This document shows, one piece after another, positions 53,007-62,990 of a stretch of DNA of 64,000 bases. The notes beneath the pieces were generated by a model. It was given only the letters and a program-made list of their open reading frames with translations. It was not told the origin of the DNA and did not search any database. The translations under genes and the position numbers were made by a program. Position 1 is the stretch's first letter. Each line of letters begins with the position of its first letter. The DNA is taken from positions 362,770 through 426,769 of the forward strand of contig NZ_BAWM01000152.1 in assembly GCF_000759675.1 (NCBI RefSeq), in the 5' to 3' direction. The DNA is from Neobacillus niacini. GTDB lineage: Bacteria > Bacillota > Bacilli > Bacillales > Cytobacillaceae.

Positions 53007-53213
53007 TCAGTCTACATTTTGGAAATATTCTTTGTAAAATCCGCCGACTTTCCCGGTATTGTCGATAATGTAATAAAACTCTTCCGTTTCATTTTTAACA
53101 TCATAAATTTTTCCGGCAGTTAATGCGTTATTTACAATATATTTTTTTGCATCCGTATGAACACATTTTACTTTTTTAACTGTTTCGCGCTCACGCCATG
53201 TTAAGTGAATCAT
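53007..53213 (-). CDS. Small conserved protein, DUF6501-like
   Basis: A 68-residue protein (MIHLTWRERETVKKVKCVHT, then AKKYIVNNALTAGKIYDVKN and NTGKVGGFYKEYF). As I remember it, this is the pattern of the DUF6501 family of Bacillus. Predicted mainly beta, with no known function. GGAAAGGA lies upstream of the ATG. Confidence 0.65.
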   Translation of the reverse strand: MIHLTWRERETVKKVKCVHTDAKKYIVNNALTAGKIYDVKNETEEFYYIIDNTGKVGGFYKEYFQNVD

Positions 53214-53401
53214 TCTTGCACCGTTCCTTTCCGTTATTAGCTATTCCTTAGTATAATCAAACGGAACACAGTAGTGCAACTAAATATTATTTGTGTTTTT
53301 AATATGACAAATTTGTGAATATGGTTCTCAAATGGTTAGAAAACGATTACAATGTTAAAAACTGAATATTCTATCCATTATTCCGAGGGAGGCTTGCAAA
53401 G

Positions 53402-53536
53402 TTGAAAATAATGAGTAACGAGCTGTTGGTTGTGACGTATCGGGATGCTTTGAAATCTGGAAAGGAAAAAGAATGGATCAAGATTTTAAAAGATGAAATA
53501 AAACGTCGTGGATTGAGGCCATTTAAGAATCGCTAA
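53402..53536 (+). CDS. sda: Sporulation histidine kinase inhibitor Sda
   Basis: This 44-residue protein (MSNELLVVTYRDALKSGKEK, then WIKILKDEIKRRGLRPF) has the antiparallel helix-pair pattern of Sda. Sda binds the dimerisation domain of sporulation kinases and blocks phosphorelay entry when DNA replication is disturbed. GGGAGG lies nine bases before the TTG at 53402, so I use that start rather than the in-frame ATG at 53411. DnaA boxes upstream were not identified with confidence. Confidence 0.75.
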   Translation: MKIMSNELLVVTYRDALKSGKEKEWIKILKDEIKRRGLRPFKNR

Positions 53537-53556
53537 CCTATTGCCATTTGATTAAG

Positions 53557-53582
53557 AACCGCCGAACTCTTGGCGGTTTTTA
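53557..53582 (+). terminator. Terminator of sda
   Basis: AACCGCC and GGCGGTT pair around eight bases and are followed by TTTT. Confidence 0.85.
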
Positions 53583-53587
53583 TTGCA

Positions 53588-53615
53588 AAAAAATTAAGGC
53601 CGGTTATCCGGCCTT
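53588..53615 (-). terminator. Terminator of the 79-codon gene
   Basis: AAGGCCGG and CCGGCCTT pair perfectly around four bases and are followed on the minus strand by AATTTTTTT. Confidence 0.85.
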
Positions 53616-53626
53616 ACGTTTTACAG

Positions 53627-53866
53627 TTATAAAAAATCCTTTGTTAAATCAAACAGTTTTGTTGGAAATAAAGGGTTCTTTCTTTTTTCGCTAATGGACG
53701 AGTCGATAATTTCTTTTACCTCGCTAGGCAATTCACTGTGACCACAATTTAGGCAAGTTAGGATGGCAGGACTTCGACTGAACACATTGATACCATCTTC
53801 CGTTGTATAGGCGACATGTTCTTGACAATCAACTAAGCGGTGGTGGTGAATTTTTGACTCTTTCAT
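53627..53866 (-). CDS. Small hypothetical protein with one CxxC
   Basis: A 79-residue frame starts at ATG 53866 behind AAAGGAAG. The N-terminus is rich in histidine (MKESKIHHHRLVDCQEHVAY), and a CxxC follows in LTCLNCGHSELPSEVKEI. Together these could bind a metal ion. I do not recognise the family. It has its own terminator. Confidence 0.6.
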   Translation of the reverse strand: MKESKIHHHRLVDCQEHVAYTTEDGINVFSRSPAILTCLNCGHSELPSEVKEIIDSSISEKRKNPLFPTKLFDLTKDFL

Positions 53867-54001
53867 TCCTAAGCTTCCTTTCTATTATTGATTATATTTC
53901 TATTATAATCTGTAATAGGAGGAAATAGTTGTGGAACAATTTAGAATTTTCGTTCATTCGTTATAATTCGATGTTACTACCAAAATTTTCCCAATAATGA
54001 C

Positions 54002-55081
54002 TTAAATCTGACCCTCAAGAACCTCTTTCTTTTTTACCAATAGCTTATCTACTTCCTCCATCACTTTTATACTAGCATCGTTAAAATCTTCAGCATAAAC
54101 ATCGATGAATTTCCCTTCATATTCAAGAGTTGCATGATCGTAGCGTGGATCATAATAATGTTCGAGTAAAATACCGATCATCTCTTGATAATCCTTATTT
54201 TCTATACATTGAACCAATACTTTTTTCATTTCATTATCTTTAATCCTTCTTAGAATTTTTTCAATTCCAATCGAAATCTGATCGTGGTACCAAGGTTCAT
54301 ATTGATAGGGCAAAACATATTCATTTACTAGATGCTTAACCCTTTCCTCTATACGGGTGTGAATATAAATATTGATTCCCTTCATTTTTTTCTCCATAAG
54401 CTCTTCTGGCTGAACTGCTTTCCCAATCCGCTTGCTCTCAGCTTCCATAACAAAATGAGTAGTACCCTGTATTTCTTTAAGTCCTTTGTATAAAAGAGAA
54501 TCAAAAATCTTCTGATTATTGCCCTCTCCAAGCCCTATCGTTCCAAAAATGGAACCTCGATGGGCCGCCATTTCCTCAAGATCCAGTGTTGCGTATCCAA
54601 ATGACTTTAATTTCTTCAAAACTTCTGTCTTTCCTACTCCAGTTAGACCATGCAATACAATTGCTTTTTCTGGAAACATCGTTGGGATTTGTTGAAGAAT
54701 ATATTGTCGGTATGCTTTATAGCCGCCTGTTAGACGCATCGCATAGATCCCTGCGAACTCTAAAAAGGTTACGACCGCCTTGCTTCGCATTCCCCCGCGC
54801 CAACAGTGGATTACTAACTCTTCCCCATTCGACATTGCTGCTTTTATTTGTTGAAGAAGACTAGGGATTTTAGGTGAGACAAACTCCATTGCTCTCCATT
54901 TTGCTGCAGCTTGTCCTTCATGTTTATAGATGGTTCCGATTACCTCTCGCTCTTTATCCGTAAATAATGGAATGTTAATTGCTCCCGGAATTGCACCATC
55001 CTTAAACTCAATAGGTGCACGGATATCAATGATGATCGGATTTTTTATCGTTTGTAATTCCTCAACAGTGATTTCCTTCAT
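54002..55081 (-). CDS. mnmH: tRNA 2-selenouridine synthase MnmH/SelU
   Basis: This 359-residue protein has an N-terminal rhodanese domain with the active cysteine in VIHCWRGGMRSKAV near residue 93. A P-loop ATP/GTP-binding domain follows, with Walker A LHGLTGVGKTEVLK near 145. The enzyme replaces sulfur by selenium in 2-thiouridine at the wobble position of some tRNAs, using selenophosphate. Its presence implies that the cell makes selenophosphate (SelD). AGAGGTG lies upstream of the ATG. The gene stands alone. Confidence 0.9.
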   Translation of the reverse strand: MKEITVEELQTIKNPIIIDIRAPIEFKDGAIPGAINIPLFTDKEREVIGTIYKHEGQAAAKWRAMEFVSPKIPSLLQQIKAAMSNGEELVIHCWRGGMRSKAVVTFLEFAGIYAMRLTGGYKAYRQYILQQIPTMFPEKAIVLHGLTGVGKTEVLKKLKSFGYATLDLEEMAAHRGSIFGTIGLGEGNNQKIFDSLLYKGLKEIQGTTHFVMEAESKRIGKAVQPEELMEKKMKGINIYIHTRIEERVKHLVNEYVLPYQYEPWYHDQISIGIEKILRRIKDNEMKKVLVQCIENKDYQEMIGILLEHYYDPRYDHATLEYEGKFIDVYAEDFNDASIKVMEEVDKLLVKKKEVLEGQI

Positions 55082-55295
55082 TTATCTTAGCACCTCTTTT
55101 TCTATCTAATGTGTTGAAATATGTGCTATAACGAGCAAAACTTCCAAGAATGGAAGTTTAAAATCTAAAAAGAATAGGAAATACCCTACTATATGGTTAT
55201 ATTTCAAAGAAGTTCAGTAAAAGTATAGACTAATTATATAGGAGATATACAAGGGTATCAAGAAGACATACTACCAATTTGATAGGGTAAGACTG

Positions 55296-55688
55296 TTATC
55301 GAAATGGAGTTCCAGTTAATTTTTCAACAGCCTGACAAAATCGTTCCCAAGCAGGCGGAAAACATTCGATTCCTTTACTTTCGTAAACTTTTCCTATTGT
55401 ATTCAGCTTAATCGACCAATATTTTCCATCGAGAATGATTCCTTCTGCCTTTAAATAGGATGGTTTCCATTCCCAAATTTTCATAGAATAGATTTCTCTT
55501 TTGAAATCTTCCATACTTCCAATTGATTTTTGTTCAAGATTGGTAAGAGGTTGTAAATTGTCTTTATTTCTCCATTCAAAGACTGTAAATCGATTGCGAA
55601 AAAAATCAACATGAACCTTATAGGAGATTCCTGAAAAGCCATCAATCAGGAAAATTAATGATTTGATTGTTTCCTTAACCTTCATCAT
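55296..55688 (-). CDS. Hypothetical protein
   Basis: The ATG at 55688 follows GAGGGATG and gives 130 residues; an upstream in-frame start eight codons away has weaker context. The protein is soluble, rich in aromatic residues (FRNRFTVFEWRNKDNLQPLT, IWEWKPSYLKAEGIILDGKY, CFPPAWERFCQAVEKLTG) and has no clear motif. I do not recognise the family. It lies between mnmH and the end of the trp operon. Confidence 0.55.
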   Translation of the reverse strand: MMKVKETIKSLIFLIDGFSGISYKVHVDFFRNRFTVFEWRNKDNLQPLTNLEQKSIGSMEDFKREIYSMKIWEWKPSYLKAEGIILDGKYWSIKLNTIGKVYESKGIECFPPAWERFCQAVEKLTGTPFR

Positions 55689-55785
55689 ACATCCCTCATC
55701 CTTAACAACCAATCTTTAATGATCTACTTAGAAAAATTATAATAAATTTTCTACATACCAGCTGTAACAAATAGCACTAGCTGCT

Positions 55786-55827
55786 AAAATAAAAAATCCA
55801 CTCGCAAATGAAATTGGAGTAGATTTT
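55786..55827 (-). terminator. Terminator of the trp operon
   Basis: On the minus strand AAAATCTACTC and GAGTGGATTTT pair with one wobble around 13 bases and are followed by TTATTTT. Confidence 0.7.
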
Positions 55828-55833
55828 CTATTT

Positions 55834-56619
55834 TTACCTAAGGTTTTTTTCGGGTTTAAGGACTGACATAAAGCTTTCTAACCCATTCAGATCATTTTTG
55901 TGTAATAAGTCGACAATTTTACTTCCGACGATCACACCATCACAATGGGGGACTAATTCATTAATTTGCTTTTCGTTTGAAATTCCAAACCCGGCGACAA
56001 CTGGTATGGGACTAACTTCCTTCACTTTCTTAAAAAATTCGACCACTTCTTGATCAAATTCATTTCTCGTACCGGTTATTCCTTTTACTGTAACCGTATA
56101 TAAGAAGCCTCTACCTCTACTCGATATTTCTTTAATTCGCTCTTTTGGAGATGTCAGCGTAACAAGTCGGATTAATTCAATTCCCATATCCTGAAGCTCC
56201 TTGGCTAGTAGGTCTTCTTCTTCAATCGGCAAGTCTGGAATGATACAGCCATCTACTCCGGCATTCGCAATATCTTGAACGAATGTAGAAATCCCATATG
56301 AATAGACAGGATTTAGGTAAGTCATAAGTACGATAGGGATAGAAACCACTTCACTCGCTTTTGTAAGTTCAGCAATAATTTTCCTTAGTGTCGTTCCATT
56401 TTGAAGTGCCCTAATACCTGCTTGTTGAATGGTCGGACCATCTGCTACGGGGTCGGAAAAAGGAACCCCTACTTCAATAAGAGTTGCACCGAATTTTTCC
56501 AACGTGATCAGACGCTCAGCTAGAACATTCAGTCCTCCATCCCCAGCCATAATATAGGGTATAAAAGCCTTTCGATCCTGGTCTTTTAATGCTCTAAATG
56601 ATTGTTCAATTCTATTCAT
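55834..56619 (-). CDS. trpA: Tryptophan synthase alpha subunit
   Basis: This 261-residue TIM-barrel enzyme cleaves indole-3-glycerol phosphate to indole and glyceraldehyde 3-phosphate. Visible are the catalytic Glu in [20 protein letters not shown] near 50, Asp in [14 protein letters not shown], and the phosphate site [10 protein letters not shown]. It overlaps trpB by eight bases and ends the operon. Confidence 0.95.
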   Translation of the reverse strand: MNRIEQSFRALKDQDRKAFIPYIMAGDGGLNVLAERLITLEKFGATLIEVGVPFSDPVADGPTIQQAGIRALQNGTTLRKIIAELTKASEVVSIPIVLMTYLNPVYSYGISTFVQDIANAGVDGCIIPDLPIEEEDLLAKELQDMGIELIRLVTLTSPKERIKEISSRGRGFLYTVTVKGITGTRNEFDQEVVEFFKKVKEVSPIPVVAGFGISNEKQINELVPHCDGVIVGSKIVDLLHKNDLNGLESFMSVLKPEKNLR

Positions 56620-57820
56620 TATGACTCTCCCTTTCTAACCTTTCTTTTACAGCGGTTACGTCCTTATCACCACGACCTGACAAGCAAACCACAATATGCT
56701 CTGTTTCCTTCATTTTAGCTGCAAGTTTAACAGCAAAGCTTATGGCATGTGCACTTTCGAGAGCAGGAATGATCCCTTCTAGTTTTGATAAAAGCTGAAA
56801 GGCGTCAAGTGCTTCTTTATCTGTAATGGAGTGATATTGCGCTCTGCCACTGTCTTTTAAATAACAATGTTCTGGTCCTACCCCAGGATAATCCAGTCCA
56901 GCTGAAACAGAGTGTGCTTCTATTATTTGTCCATCCTCATCTTGTAATAGGTACATTAGTGCACCATGCAGAACGCCTGGCTTTCCCTTCGTAAGTGAAG
57001 CAGCATGGAAATCGGTTTCCGTCCCCTGCCCGGCAGCTTCTACACCATATAGATTGACCTTTTTATCCTCTATAAACGAATGGAACATTCCTATTGCATT
57101 GCTGCCACCACCAATACAGGCAACAACAGCTTCTGGAAGCTTTCCTTCCTGTGCAAAAAACTGTTTTTTCGTTTCCTTGCCAATCACACTTTGGAAATCT
57201 CTGACCATTACTGGAAATGGATGTGGTCCCATTACAGAACCTAAAAGATAGTGTGTATCCTCCACATGTTCAACCCAATATCGTAATGCTTCATTTACGG
57301 CGTCCTTTAAGGTTGAGCTGCCAGAGGTGACACTAACAACCTTAGCTCCGAGAAGCTCCATACGAAAAACATTCAGTGCCTGTCGTTTGATATCTTCTTC
57401 CCCCATAAAAATAATGCATTCAAGATTTAATAAGGCACAAACTGTCGCTGTTGCAACACCGTGCTGTCCTGCACCGGTTTCCGCAACGATTTTTCTTTTT
57501 CCCATTCTTACAGCTAATAGAGCCTGACCAATTGCATTATTAATTTTGTGGGCACCGGTATGATTTAGGTCCTCTCTCTTAAGATAAATTTGAGCCCCAC
57601 CTGCGTATTTTGTTAGATTCTTTGCATAATAAAGCGGCGTTTCTCTTCCTACATATTCTGTTAAGTATCCATCAATTTCAGCTTGGAAACTTGGGTCCTC
57701 TTTTGCGATTTGGTAGGCTTCATCCAGCTCAAGAACAGCTTTCATAAGTGTTTCAGGTACAAATCTTCCCCCATAAATCCCAAATTGCCCTTTTTCATTC
57801 GGCAGTATATATGATTTCAT
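56612..57820 (-). CDS. trpB: Tryptophan synthase beta subunit
   Basis: This 402-residue PLP enzyme joins indole and serine. The PLP lysine is in [17 protein letters not shown] near residue 87, with [14 protein letters not shown] and the phosphate loop [12 protein letters not shown]. Its start overlaps trpF by 26 bases. Confidence 0.96.
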   Translation of the reverse strand: MKSYILPNEKGQFGIYGGRFVPETLMKAVLELDEAYQIAKEDPSFQAEIDGYLTEYVGRETPLYYAKNLTKYAGGAQIYLKREDLNHTGAHKINNAIGQALLAVRMGKRKIVAETGAGQHGVATATVCALLNLECIIFMGEEDIKRQALNVFRMELLGAKVVSVTSGSSTLKDAVNEALRYWVEHVEDTHYLLGSVMGPHPFPVMVRDFQSVIGKETKKQFFAQEGKLPEAVVACIGGGSNAIGMFHSFIEDKKVNLYGVEAAGQGTETDFHAASLTKGKPGVLHGALMYLLQDEDGQIIEAHSVSAGLDYPGVGPEHCYLKDSGRAQYHSITDKEALDAFQLLSKLEGIIPALESAHAISFAVKLAAKMKETEHIVVCLSGRGDKDVTAVKERLERESHNE

Positions 57821-58442
57821 TTCTTGCTCCTCCTGTATGGCTCCCTTTAGCCTTATTAATGAAAGATTGGATCTTGTTTAGATCCTTTTTACCTTCTGTT
57901 TCCACTCCACTGCTAACATCAACCATGAATGGATTAATCAACTTGATCGCATCTTCAACATTTTCTTCATGCAATCCCCCGGCAAGGATGACTTTTTTAT
58001 CCCTAAGATCATTTGAAGAAAAGCTGTTCCAATCAAATGATAACCCGTTTCCCCCTCTGTATTTCCCCTTTGGTCCATCAAGCAAAACGTATTCGCAAGA
58101 ATAACTTTCAATTGCCTTCAAACTCTGATCGTCGTGAATACTCACTGATTTAATTACCGGGAAGGAAAGGGATTCACTAAAGACTGGAGTTTCATCACCA
58201 TGTAATTGAACATGAGTAAGACCAACACTTGCGGCAATTTCCTCTATCTTCTCTTTTGTCTCATTTACAAACACACCAATCTTTAATACCTCTTCAGGTA
58301 AATGGGCAACGATGTCTTTTGCCTTTGTTACTGAAATCTTGCGCTTGCTTTCTGCAAAAACAAATCCAATTGCATCAGCACCATAATCTACAGCTGCTAT
58401 AGCAGTCGTAAGGTCTGTTATTCCACAAATTTTCACCTTCAC
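57795..58442 (-). CDS. trpF: Phosphoribosylanthranilate isomerase
   Basis: This 215-residue TIM-barrel enzyme isomerises phosphoribosylanthranilate. The catalytic Cys is in [12 protein letters not shown], with [10 protein letters not shown] and [15 protein letters not shown] as further family motifs. Asp in [16 protein letters not shown] is also conserved. It overlaps trpC by four bases. Confidence 0.94.
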   Translation of the reverse strand: MKVKICGITDLTTAIAAVDYGADAIGFVFAESKRKISVTKAKDIVAHLPEEVLKIGVFVNETKEKIEEIAASVGLTHVQLHGDETPVFSESLSFPVIKSVSIHDDQSLKAIESYSCEYVLLDGPKGKYRGGNGLSFDWNSFSSNDLRDKKVILAGGLHEENVEDAIKLINPFMVDVSSGVETEGKKDLNKIQSFINKAKGSHTGGARNEIIYTAE

Positions 58443-59227
58443 TTTTTTAAACCTCCTGAAAGGGGCAGGCAGAAATCTTGGAAGGATTGTGCTAGGTCAG
58501 GGCTCTTCATGAATGCTTCCCCAACTAAAATTCCATTCGCACCTGCATTTCGTACACGCTCCACATCTTCCTTGTAGTGTATTCCACTTTCACTGATTAG
58601 AAAGGCACCCGCATTCTTAATGGATTTCGCCAAACTTTCTGTCACCCCAAGTGAGACATTAAAGGTCTTCAAATCACGATTATTTACACCGATTAATTGG
58701 GCACCCAATTTAAGCGCCTTATCTAATTCAGCTTGATTATGAACCTCCACTAACACCTCTAAATCCAAGCTCCTAGCATATTGATACAGATTGTTGAGCG
58801 TGTCTTCATCCAAGGCTGCAACAATTAAAAGAATAAGATCTGCTCCATTTTTTGCTGCCTGATCAATTTGACTTGAGTCAATAATAAAATCCTTACAAAG
58901 GATTGGGAGGTCTACAGCCTCTCTAACTGCTCTTAAATCTGCAAATGAACCTTTGAAGAAGGTTGAATCTGTTAGTACTGAAATAGCAGACGCTCCTGCC
59001 TGCTCATATCTAGCAGCTTGCTCAGCCGGTTCAACTCCATTATTAATGATTCCTTTCGATGGAGAGGCACGTTTAAATTCAGAGATAATTGCAATTTCTT
59101 CCGCTTTCTGCAGCTTTTGAATGAAAGATCTTTTCGGCTTCGCTTCCATTGTAATTAAATTTCCTTCACGAAGTTTTTTGACTTCTTTTCGTTTTTCTAG
59201 AATGATACGATCTAATATGGTTTCCAT
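58439..59227 (-). CDS. trpC: Indole-3-glycerol phosphate synthase
   Basis: This 262-residue TIM-barrel enzyme forms indole-3-glycerol phosphate. Family motifs are AIISEFKRASPSKGIIN (catalytic Lys), LCKDFIIDSSQIDQA, LVEVHNQAELDKAL, GVNNRDLKTFNV and SESGIH. It follows the trpD stop directly and overlaps trpF by four bases. Confidence 0.95.
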   Translation of the reverse strand: METILDRIILEKRKEVKKLREGNLITMEAKPKRSFIQKLQKAEEIAIISEFKRASPSKGIINNGVEPAEQAARYEQAGASAISVLTDSTFFKGSFADLRAVREAVDLPILCKDFIIDSSQIDQAAKNGADLILLIVAALDEDTLNNLYQYARSLDLEVLVEVHNQAELDKALKLGAQLIGVNNRDLKTFNVSLGVTESLAKSIKNAGAFLISESGIHYKEDVERVRNAGANGILVGEAFMKSPDLAQSFQDFCLPLSGGLKK

Positions 59228-60253
59228 TTATATCGCCTCTCTTTGACCTTTTCGTGTCATTTCAATTAATCCCTGTAACTTTTCATAGGCAGCTCCTGAA
59301 TCAATGACATCCCTAGCAATGTTAATACCATCTACTATGTTGGCTGCCCTGCCGCTCGTGTAAATTCCTATTCCGGCGTTTAATAAAACTGTATCTCGAC
59401 AAGCTCCCTTTTCACCTGAAAGGACCTTCTTAAGAATGAACGCATTTTCTTTCGAATCACCGCCTCTAATTGTGCTGTTCTCATATTCTGGAAGTCCCAC
59501 TTCTCCCGGGACAAAGCTTTGGCTGGAAATAACTCCATCCTCTAGTAAGGTAAGATGGTTCTCACCTTGGAGTGAGGCCTCATCCATAAAGCCTGCTCCG
59601 TTAATAACAACCGCACGTTTACGACCGAGATTTTGCAGTACTTCTGCAAATACAGGGAGTAAATCCCTTCTATAGACACCAAGTAATTGATAATCCAAAT
59701 CAATAGGATTGGTTAATGGACCGATAAAATTGAAGATCGTCGGGATTTTCAATTGTCTTCTGACTGTCATTACCTTCTTCAGTTTTGGATGAACATGAGG
59801 TGCAAATAGAAAAGCAATACCAAGTTCATGAAGAATTTCTTCGGTTCGTTCAACAGGTAGGTTTAGATTAATTCCTAAATACTCAAGTACATCTGCACTG
59901 CCGGTTTTGCTGGATATGCTCCGATTTCCATTCTTGGCAACCGGGATACCAGCACCTGAAATCACAAATGCAGAAGTGGTACTGATATTAAAACTTGACG
60001 AGCCATCCCCGCCAGTTCCGCAATTATCTAGGACATTTGGAAACTTCTTACGAAATGGAAGGGTGTTCTCTTTAAGTCCTTTAACAATGCCAGTAATTTC
60101 TTCCACTGTTTCCCCTTTTGACTTTAAACCCATTAAAAAGGCAGCAATTTCACTTTCAGAAACCTCTTCACCTAATATTAAGTCCATTGCCTCCTTCATT
60201 TGAGGCTCTGAAAAAGATTCACCTTCAGCTAACTGGAGTAAAAAATTCTTCAT
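59228..60253 (-). CDS. trpD: Anthranilate phosphoribosyltransferase
   Basis: This 341-residue enzyme transfers phosphoribose to anthranilate. The PRPP-binding loop is in DNCGTGGDGSSSFNIST near residue 78, with KNGNRSISSKTGSADVLEYL and GPLTNP following. It overlaps trpG by 29 bases. Confidence 0.95.
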   Translation of the reverse strand: MKNFLLQLAEGESFSEPQMKEAMDLILGEEVSESEIAAFLMGLKSKGETVEEITGIVKGLKENTLPFRKKFPNVLDNCGTGGDGSSSFNISTTSAFVISGAGIPVAKNGNRSISSKTGSADVLEYLGINLNLPVERTEEILHELGIAFLFAPHVHPKLKKVMTVRRQLKIPTIFNFIGPLTNPIDLDYQLLGVYRRDLLPVFAEVLQNLGRKRAVVINGAGFMDEASLQGENHLTLLEDGVISSQSFVPGEVGLPEYENSTIRGGDSKENAFILKKVLSGEKGACRDTVLLNAGIGIYTSGRAANIVDGINIARDVIDSGAAYEKLQGLIEMTRKGQREAI

Positions 60254-60836
60254 TCTTCTTCTTCCCTTCTATTTCATTTAAAAAGTTTTGGAGCATTTGC
60301 TTTCCAGTTGGTGTGCCAATCGATTCAGGATGAAACTGTAAACCGAATACTGGATAATGGCAGTGCTTGAGTGCCATTACTTCCTGGTCATCCAGTGAAA
60401 AGGCGACACATTCCAAATCGGGTGAAAGCTGCTCCTTATCCACAACCAAAGAATGATAACGCATCACTTCTAATGGAGAAGTCAAATAAGTAAAAATTCC
60501 ACTGCCATTATGTGTGATCTGTGATGTTTTTCCATGTTTAATGAAATTTGCTCTCCTGATTTCACTTCCAAAAGAAGCCCCGATAGCTTGATGCCCTAAA
60601 CAAATACCCAATATTGGGATTTCTTGATATAAATTTTGAATGACCTCAATACAAATTCCCGCGTCCTCTGGTTTCCCAGGACCAGGGGAAAGGATGATTG
60701 CCTTTGGATTCATTTCTCTTATCTGCTCAATGGTAAGCTGATTATTTCTAATAACTGTAATGCTCTCTCCTAATTCCCCTAAGTATTGATAAAGGTTAAA
60801 GGTAAAGGAGTCGAAATTATCAATTAGTAAAATCAT
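60225..60836 (-). CDS. trpG: Anthranilate/aminodeoxychorismate synthase glutamine amidotransferase
   Basis: This 203-residue class I amidotransferase has the catalytic Cys in LGICLGHQAIGASFG near residue 80 and the His-x-Glu in FGLQFHPESIGTPTG near 170. It supplies ammonia to TrpE. It overlaps the trpE stop by four bases. In B. subtilis the equivalent gene lies in the folate operon and serves both pathways; here it is inside the trp operon. Confidence 0.93.
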   Translation of the reverse strand: MILLIDNFDSFTFNLYQYLGELGESITVIRNNQLTIEQIREMNPKAIILSPGPGKPEDAGICIEVIQNLYQEIPILGICLGHQAIGASFGSEIRRANFIKHGKTSQITHNGSGIFTYLTSPLEVMRYHSLVVDKEQLSPDLECVAFSLDDQEVMALKHCHYPVFGLQFHPESIGTPTGKQMLQNFLNEIEGKKKNEEFFTPVS

Positions 60837-62215
60837 TGTTCACCCTCCAAAAAGGCTTTTAATTTATTGATGGTTTCTTCATACTCTGACTCAGGATTAG
60901 AGTCATGGACAATTCCTGCACCAGCCTGAATGTAAGCAGTCCCTTCTTTCAAAATCATCGTTCGAATGGCTAAGGCAAAATCTATATTTCCGTTGGCGGA
61001 TAAATAACCAATCGCACCGGAATAAAGTCCCCGTTTTGATTTCTCCAATTTATTGATAATTTCCATCGCCCTAATTTTCGGTGCCCCAGAGACAGTACCT
61101 GCGGGAAGACAGGCTGCCAATGCATCAAGATTGCTATGGTCTTTTGTTAACGTACCACTTACTTCTGAAACGAGATGGATGACATGGCGAAACTTTTCAA
61201 CCTCCATATACCTATCAATCGTGACAGAGCCAAATTCACAAACTCTTCCTAAGTCATTTCGACCAAGATCAACGAGCATTTTATGCTCTGCCAATTCTTT
61301 TTCATCACTTTTCAATTCTTTTTCAATCAAATGGTCTTCCTCAGTTGTTTTTCCTCTCCTTTTTGTACCTGCGATTGGATTTGAGAAAACCTTTGACCCC
61401 CTAGTCTTTATCAGACTTTCGGGAGAAGAACCAATTACGGTATATTCATTGAAATCAATATAAAACATATATGGTGTTGGGTTATGGGCACGATGCTTGC
61501 GATAAAGTGATAAGGGTGATCCTTGGAAAGATGATTTCATTCTTCTTGAGAGAACCACCTGAAAAATATCACCTGCTTTTATGTGCTCCTTTGCAATTTC
61601 TACATTTTCAATAAATTCTTCTTTTGCAGTTTCCGACTGAAAGCCTGAAAATTGAAAAGGAGTGTCATCTTGATAAATAGCAGGCTGCTTGAGCTCTACA
61701 ATTCTTTGCTCCAGCCTTTTTTCGAGTAAATCTTGATCACTTTCCTCTATAAGCGGGAGTCCGCAAATCGTTATTTTTTCTTCAAGATGGTCAAAAACAA
61801 TTACTTCCTCATAAAACATTAAATGGACATCAGGCATGTACAGACCATTTGAAAACTCTTCTCCAATTACTTCAAATTGACGGATGATATCATAACCTAC
61901 ATACCCAATTGCTCCACCGATAAACGGAAAAGGTGCTTCATCTATCTGCGGGAGCAAAGGTTTAATCATTTCTAATGGATTGCCTTGTAATACTTTCTTA
62001 CCGCCATTTCGATACAGTATCTCATTGGTGTCTCCACGGGATATGAGTTCAAATGCTGGGTCAGATCCAATAAAGGAATAACGTCCAGAGTCATGGTACT
62101 TATGTGAACTTTCTAATAAGAATTTTTTGTTTCCGCTAATTTTCTGCAAAATGGAGATGGGTGTAAATGTATCCCCTTTTAATTCTTTTATGAAAAAACC
62201 ATTTTTTGTTTTCAT
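60833..62215 (-). CDS. trpE: Anthranilate synthase component I
   Basis: This 460-residue chorismate-using enzyme makes anthranilate with TrpG. The catalytic core is visible in AGDIFQVVLSRRMKSSF, NPTPYMFYIDFN, GSSPESLIKTRG, LVDLGRNDLGRV and AGTVSGAPKIRAMEII. An N-terminal LLESSHKYHDSGRYSFIG resembles the tryptophan feedback site. The ATG at 62215 follows AAGGGATG at eight bases; a TTG two codons upstream is possible. Expression is controlled by two T-boxes in the leader. Confidence 0.94.
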   Translation of the reverse strand: MKTKNGFFIKELKGDTFTPISILQKISGNKKFLLESSHKYHDSGRYSFIGSDPAFELISRGDTNEILYRNGGKKVLQGNPLEMIKPLLPQIDEAPFPFIGGAIGYVGYDIIRQFEVIGEEFSNGLYMPDVHLMFYEEVIVFDHLEEKITICGLPLIEESDQDLLEKRLEQRIVELKQPAIYQDDTPFQFSGFQSETAKEEFIENVEIAKEHIKAGDIFQVVLSRRMKSSFQGSPLSLYRKHRAHNPTPYMFYIDFNEYTVIGSSPESLIKTRGSKVFSNPIAGTKRRGKTTEEDHLIEKELKSDEKELAEHKMLVDLGRNDLGRVCEFGSVTIDRYMEVEKFRHVIHLVSEVSGTLTKDHSNLDALAACLPAGTVSGAPKIRAMEIINKLEKSKRGLYSGAIGYLSANGNIDFALAIRTMILKEGTAYIQAGAGIVHDSNPESEYEETINKLKAFLEGEQ

Positions 62216-62242
62216 GTCCAATGCATCCCTTCGTAAATAAAT

Positions 62243-62538
62243 AAAAAAAATCGTCCTCTATATGCATAAATAAGTCATTATGCATATAGAGGACGATTCT
62301 TAAGACCGTGGTGCCACCTCCATTTGAAGCTGCTTTTGCAGCTTCCTCTTTCAGATACAGGACATTAATAAAGTCCGATATCCTATCCTTTTAACGGCGG
62401 AACTCCGTGCGACCCTACTTAATGTTCAGGCAGCCTCTCACAAGTCCATTCCACAAATCCATTCTTACCGGGCTCTCACCTTCCCCGACTCTCTGAAAAG
62501 AATTAAATATGTGTACTCCTCTTGTTCAACGATTTAAT
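62243..62538 (-). promoter_or_regulatory. T-box riboswitch 1 (Trp-specific), proximal to trpE
   Basis: On the minus strand the leader has a Stem I with GGGGAAGGTGAGAGCCC and the specifier loop GAA-TGG-AC, giving codon UGG at 62448-62446, which is Trp. The T-box core GGTGGCACCACGG lies at 62318-62306. A terminator with arms at about 62298-62278 and 62269-62249 and a run of eight T follows. Uncharged tRNA-Trp should stabilise the antiterminator and allow trpE transcription. Confidence 0.9.
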
Positions 62539-62542
62539 TATT

Positions 62543-62660
62543 AAAGCGGAAGCGCCTTGGTCAGCCACGACTATCATAAGACGAGCGCTGGCAGAAGGCG
62601 TGCTTTTTGCCTTCAGAAGCGATTGGTTTATGACTCGAGGGGCTAGGCGCTGCAGCTAGG
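62543..62660. repeat. Dispersed Bacillus repeat between the two T-boxes
   Basis: The segment begins AAAGCGGAAGCGCCTTGGTC and ends GGGGCTAGGCGCTGCAGCTA. It is GC-rich against an AT-rich background and folds into a long imperfect hairpin (CGCCT with AGGCG, and an inner AAGGC/GCCTT). I recognise it as a second intergenic repeat type common in Bacillaceae. It separates two regulatory elements of the trp leader. Confidence 0.65.
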
Positions 62661-62699
62661 TTGTAATCAAATTTTGGAAACAATACTTATATTTTCAAT

Positions 62700-62984
62700 T
62701 AAAAACAAACAGGGCCCTCCATCCAAAAAGGACGGAAGACCCGTGGTGCCACCTTAATTAGCCAAAAATCAGCTCACTTTACCGATATCGAAGCCATTAC
62801 ATGCTTGAATATCTGCCTCTTTTAACGATGAGGATTTCGCCAAAGCCTACTGACCCTATAGGAGGTTCGGTTTGGAGGCTCCGAAGTCCATTCACTAATA
62901 CGTTTACACTGATTTGCACCGACCATCAGCTCTCTAAAGTATCCGTAAAAGTTACTACTCTTCATCAATGCCATTCATTTATTG
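62700..62984 (-). promoter_or_regulatory. T-box riboswitch 2 (Trp-specific), distal
   Basis: The minus strand has a T-box core GGTGGCACCACGG at about 62752-62740 and a terminator with arms 62742-62730 and 62724-62712 followed by TGTTTGTTTTT. The specifier loop again reads GAA-TGG-AC, with UGG at 62890-62888. It has its own promoter upstream and no gene between it and T-box 1, so both act in series on trpE. Confidence 0.87.
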
Positions 62985-62990
62985 ATTTTT

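Noticed and set aside
55736-55833. Membrane-like peptide frame just after trpA on the minus strand (SGFFILAASAICYSWYVENL)
   Set aside because: No start codon or ribosome-binding site was found, and the segment overlaps the likely trp terminator.
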